Part shown: positions 14,080 through 15,490 of the stretch, one piece after another
How positions within the stretch are numbered: the first letter of the stretch is position 1
Layout: every line of letters starts with the position of its first letter
From: Rhodospirillaceae bacterium
GTDB lineage: Bacteria > Pseudomonadota > Alphaproteobacteria > DSM-16000 > Inquilinaceae
DNA length: 15,490 nucleotides
NCBI GenBank assembly: GCA_020425485.1
Contig: JAGQRL010000017.1
Location: 1 to 15,490 of the forward strand
Direction of reading: 5' to 3'
Notes under the pieces: generated by a model
What the model was told of the DNA's origin: nothing
The model's input: only the letters and a program-made list of their open reading frames with translations
The model's database searches: none
Position numbers and translations under genes: made by a program

Positions 14080-14819
14080 CCGGCCCCCGCTGCCTGTGCG
14101 GCCGCTTGGGTGCCGCCGCCCTGATCCGTGATGCGGCCGTCTTCCAGGTGCACCACGCGGTCGCAGCGCCCGGCCAACTCGGCATCGTGGGTGATCAGCA
14201 TCAGGCTGGCGCCGCGCTGGCGGGTCAGCGTGAACATCAGGTCCATCACCGCCCCGCCGGTGCCGCCGTCCAGATTGCCGGTGGGCTCGTCGGCCAGCAC
14301 CAGGCCGGGACCGGGGGCAAAGGCGCGGGCGAGAGCGGTGCGCTGCTGTTCGCCGCCCGAGAGCTGGCTGGGATAGTGGGTGAGCCGGTGGCCGAGGCCG
14401 ACCGCCTCCAGCGCTTCCCCCGCACGGTCGAACGCATCGGCCCGGCCGGCGAATTCCAGCGGGATGGCCACGTTTTCCAGCGCCGTCATGGTCGGCACCA
14501 GGTGGAAGTTCTGGAAGACGATGCCCACATGGTCGCGGCGGAAACGCGCCAGATCGTCCTCGCTGAGCCCCGTCAGGTCGCGCCCGGCCACCGCCACGCG
14601 TCCGCTGGTGGGCCGCTCCAGCCCGCCGATCACCATCATCATGGTGGATTTGCCGGCACCGGACGGGCCGACCACGCCGACGATCTCGCCGGCCGCCACA
14701 GTTAGGTCAAGACCGCGCAGGATGGTAACGGGCCCCGCACCGCTCGGCAGCTCCACATGCACATCGCTGAGTGCGATGCTTGGCGGGCGCCCTGTTTCCT
14801 GCTCCATCGGATCCGCCAT
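14076..14819 (-). CDS. ybbA: ABC transporter ATPase, YbbA/LolD-like
   Basis: This 247-aa cytoplasmic ATPase powers the YbbP permease. The Walker A is GPSGAGKST (51-59), the Q-loop VFQNFHLVP has Gln103, the signature LSGGEQQR is at 153-160, the Walker B LVLADEP at 173-179, and the switch His211 in LITHDAE. The sequence is of the LolD/MacB type (LPSGAGPVTILRGLDLTV at 24-41). I chose the ATG at 14819 (AAGGG about 7 nt upstream); the open frame extends to 14927 but that region is antisense to the tesA signal peptide. It is the first gene of the ybbA-ybbP unit and is divergent from the TesA-like gene, as in E. coli. Confidence 0.93.
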   Translation of the reverse strand: MADPMEQETGRPPSIALSDVHVELPSGAGPVTILRGLDLTVAAGEIVGVVGPSGAGKSTMMMVIGGLERPTSGRVAVAGRDLTGLSEDDLARFRRDHVGIVFQNFHLVPTMTALENVAIPLEFAGRADAFDRAGEALEAVGLGHRLTHYPSQLSGGEQQRTALARAFAPGPGLVLADEPTGNLDGGTGGAVMDLMFTLTRQRGASLMLITHDAELAGRCDRVVHLEDGRITDQGGGTQAAAQAAGAG

Positions 14820-14877
14820 GCCGTTGCCCTTCAGCCCTCCTGTCCGCCCCCGTGCCAGCGCAGTTAGGCCGGGCGAA

Positions 14878-15490
14878 TTGGCTTTCAAGTTGACCGGCCT
14901 GATCGCCGCGCTGCTGGTTGCCGCCACAATCCTGGCGCAGACGCGGCCGGCGCTGGCCGATCCGGTGCGGCTGCTGGCGCTGGGCGACAGCCTGACCCAC
15001 GGCTATGGCCTGCCCGACGGCGACACCTTCCCCGACCAGCTTGAAGCCGCCCTGACCGAGCTGGGCTATGAGGTGGACGTGTTGAACGGCGGCGTGTCCG
15101 GCGACACCACGGCGGGCGGCCGGGCGCGGCTGGAATGGGCGCTGGCGGACGGGCCCGACGCGGTGCTGCTGGAACTGGGGGCCAACGACATGCTGCGCGG
15201 CCTCGACCCCGCCCAGGCCCGCACCAACCTGGCGGCGATCGTCGAACGCCTGCAGGAAGACGATGTACCGGTGATGCTGGCCGGCATGTACGCGGCCCGC
15301 AACCTGGACGACACGTACGCCGCCCAGTTCGATGCCATCTATCCCGACCTGGCGGAAACCTATGGGCTGACGCTCTACCCGTTTTTCCTGGAGGGTGTGG
15401 CCATGGACCCGGCCCTGAACCAGCCCGACGGGCTGCACCCAAATGCCGACGGCGTGGCGGTGATTGTGGACAACATCACGCCCGTGGTGG
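14878..15490 (+). CDS. tesA: TesA-like SGNH esterase/thioesterase (arylesterase), 3' truncated by window edge
   Basis: This secreted GDSL/SGNH hydrolase resembles TesA / thioesterase I and arylesterases and would cleave acyl esters or thioesters in the periplasm. Counting from the TTG at 14878, block I ALGDSLTHGYG begins at about residue 34 with the catalytic Ser (about 38). Block II is GGVSGDTT, block III GAND, and block V DGLHPNADG with the Asp and His of the triad. A signal peptide is visible (LTGLIAALLVAATILA, ending PALA before DPV). The frame also contains an ATG at 14818, but this overlaps the ybbA start codon on the other strand, and its 20 extra codons are proline-rich with weaker third-position GC. 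I therefore prefer TTG 14878, with moderate confidence. The coding frame is still open at 15490. Confidence 0.9.
   Translation, partial: MAFKLTGLIAALLVAATILAQTRPALADPVRLLALGDSLTHGYGLPDGDTFPDQLEAALTELGYEVDVLNGGVSGDTTAGGRARLEWALADGPDAVLLELGANDMLRGLDPAQARTNLAAIVERLQEDDVPVMLAGMYAARNLDDTYAAQFDAIYPDLAETYGLTLYPFFLEGVAMDPALNQPDGLHPNADGVAVIVDNITPVV

Noticed and set aside
10525..14124. A 1199-codon open frame on plus, antisense to the BI-1 and ybbP genes
   Set aside because: The opposite strand encodes two clear membrane protein families. The antisense product is rich in His, Arg, Gln and Gly with no fold or motif. Long antisense frames are expected when third positions are almost all G or C.
1..15490. 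tRNA, rRNA, riboswitch or insertion sequence
   Set aside because: I scanned the intergenic regions by eye and saw no cloverleaf with CCA end, no known riboswitch core and no transposase. A dedicated covariance-model search could still find something subtle.

Overview
The window is a GC-rich (about 70%) bacterial chromosomal segment of tightly packed genes on both strands. It most resembles an alphaproteobacterium, probably of the Rhodospirillales type. The clues are strong G/C bias at third codon positions, the short 'type 2' form of ArgC, a UbiM-like ubiquinone hydroxylase, and a tesA/ybbA/ybbP block. Taxonomy is inferred from gene content only, because there is no rRNA gene here. I see no tRNA, rRNA, CRISPR array, transposase, integrase or complete mobile element.

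Layout from left to right. On the minus strand, a FrnE-type DsbA oxidoreductase (1151-1834) precedes argC (53-1039). A GlcG/HbpS-like protein (1964-2374, minus) and a stand-alone RimK-like ATP-grasp ligase (2540-3484, plus) diverge from an unusually AT-rich intergenic island. The ligase is followed by ubiM (3582-4760, plus), which converges on an N-acetylmuramoyl-L-alanine amidase (4807-5391, minus). The amidase has only about 57% GC and no signal peptide. It is separated from yebC (5643-6392, minus) by a 251-bp spacer rich in nested inverted repeats. Next come a LysR regulator (6481-7428, minus) and a divergent EamA/DMT transporter (7536-8504, plus), then a minus-strand pair encoding a lipoprotein (8819-9400) and a small membrane/coiled-coil protein (8512-8805). 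A SAM-dependent methyltransferase (9640-10482) and a Bax-inhibitor-1 family membrane protein (10663-11430) follow, both on minus, with a stack of hairpins between them. The right end holds the ABC transporter pair ybbP (11554-14079) and ybbA (14076-14819) on minus. A divergent TesA/arylesterase gene (from about 14878, plus) runs off the right edge.

Most genes are housekeeping: arginine synthesis, ubiquinone synthesis, translation or regulation by YebC, and envelope lipid/ABC functions. The part that looks least native is 4807-5570, the low-GC cytosolic-type amidase plus the adjacent inverted-repeat cluster. The least understood genes are the lipoprotein/coiled-coil pair and the orphan ATP-grasp ligase. 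I did not find a clearly new multi-gene defence or mobile system.
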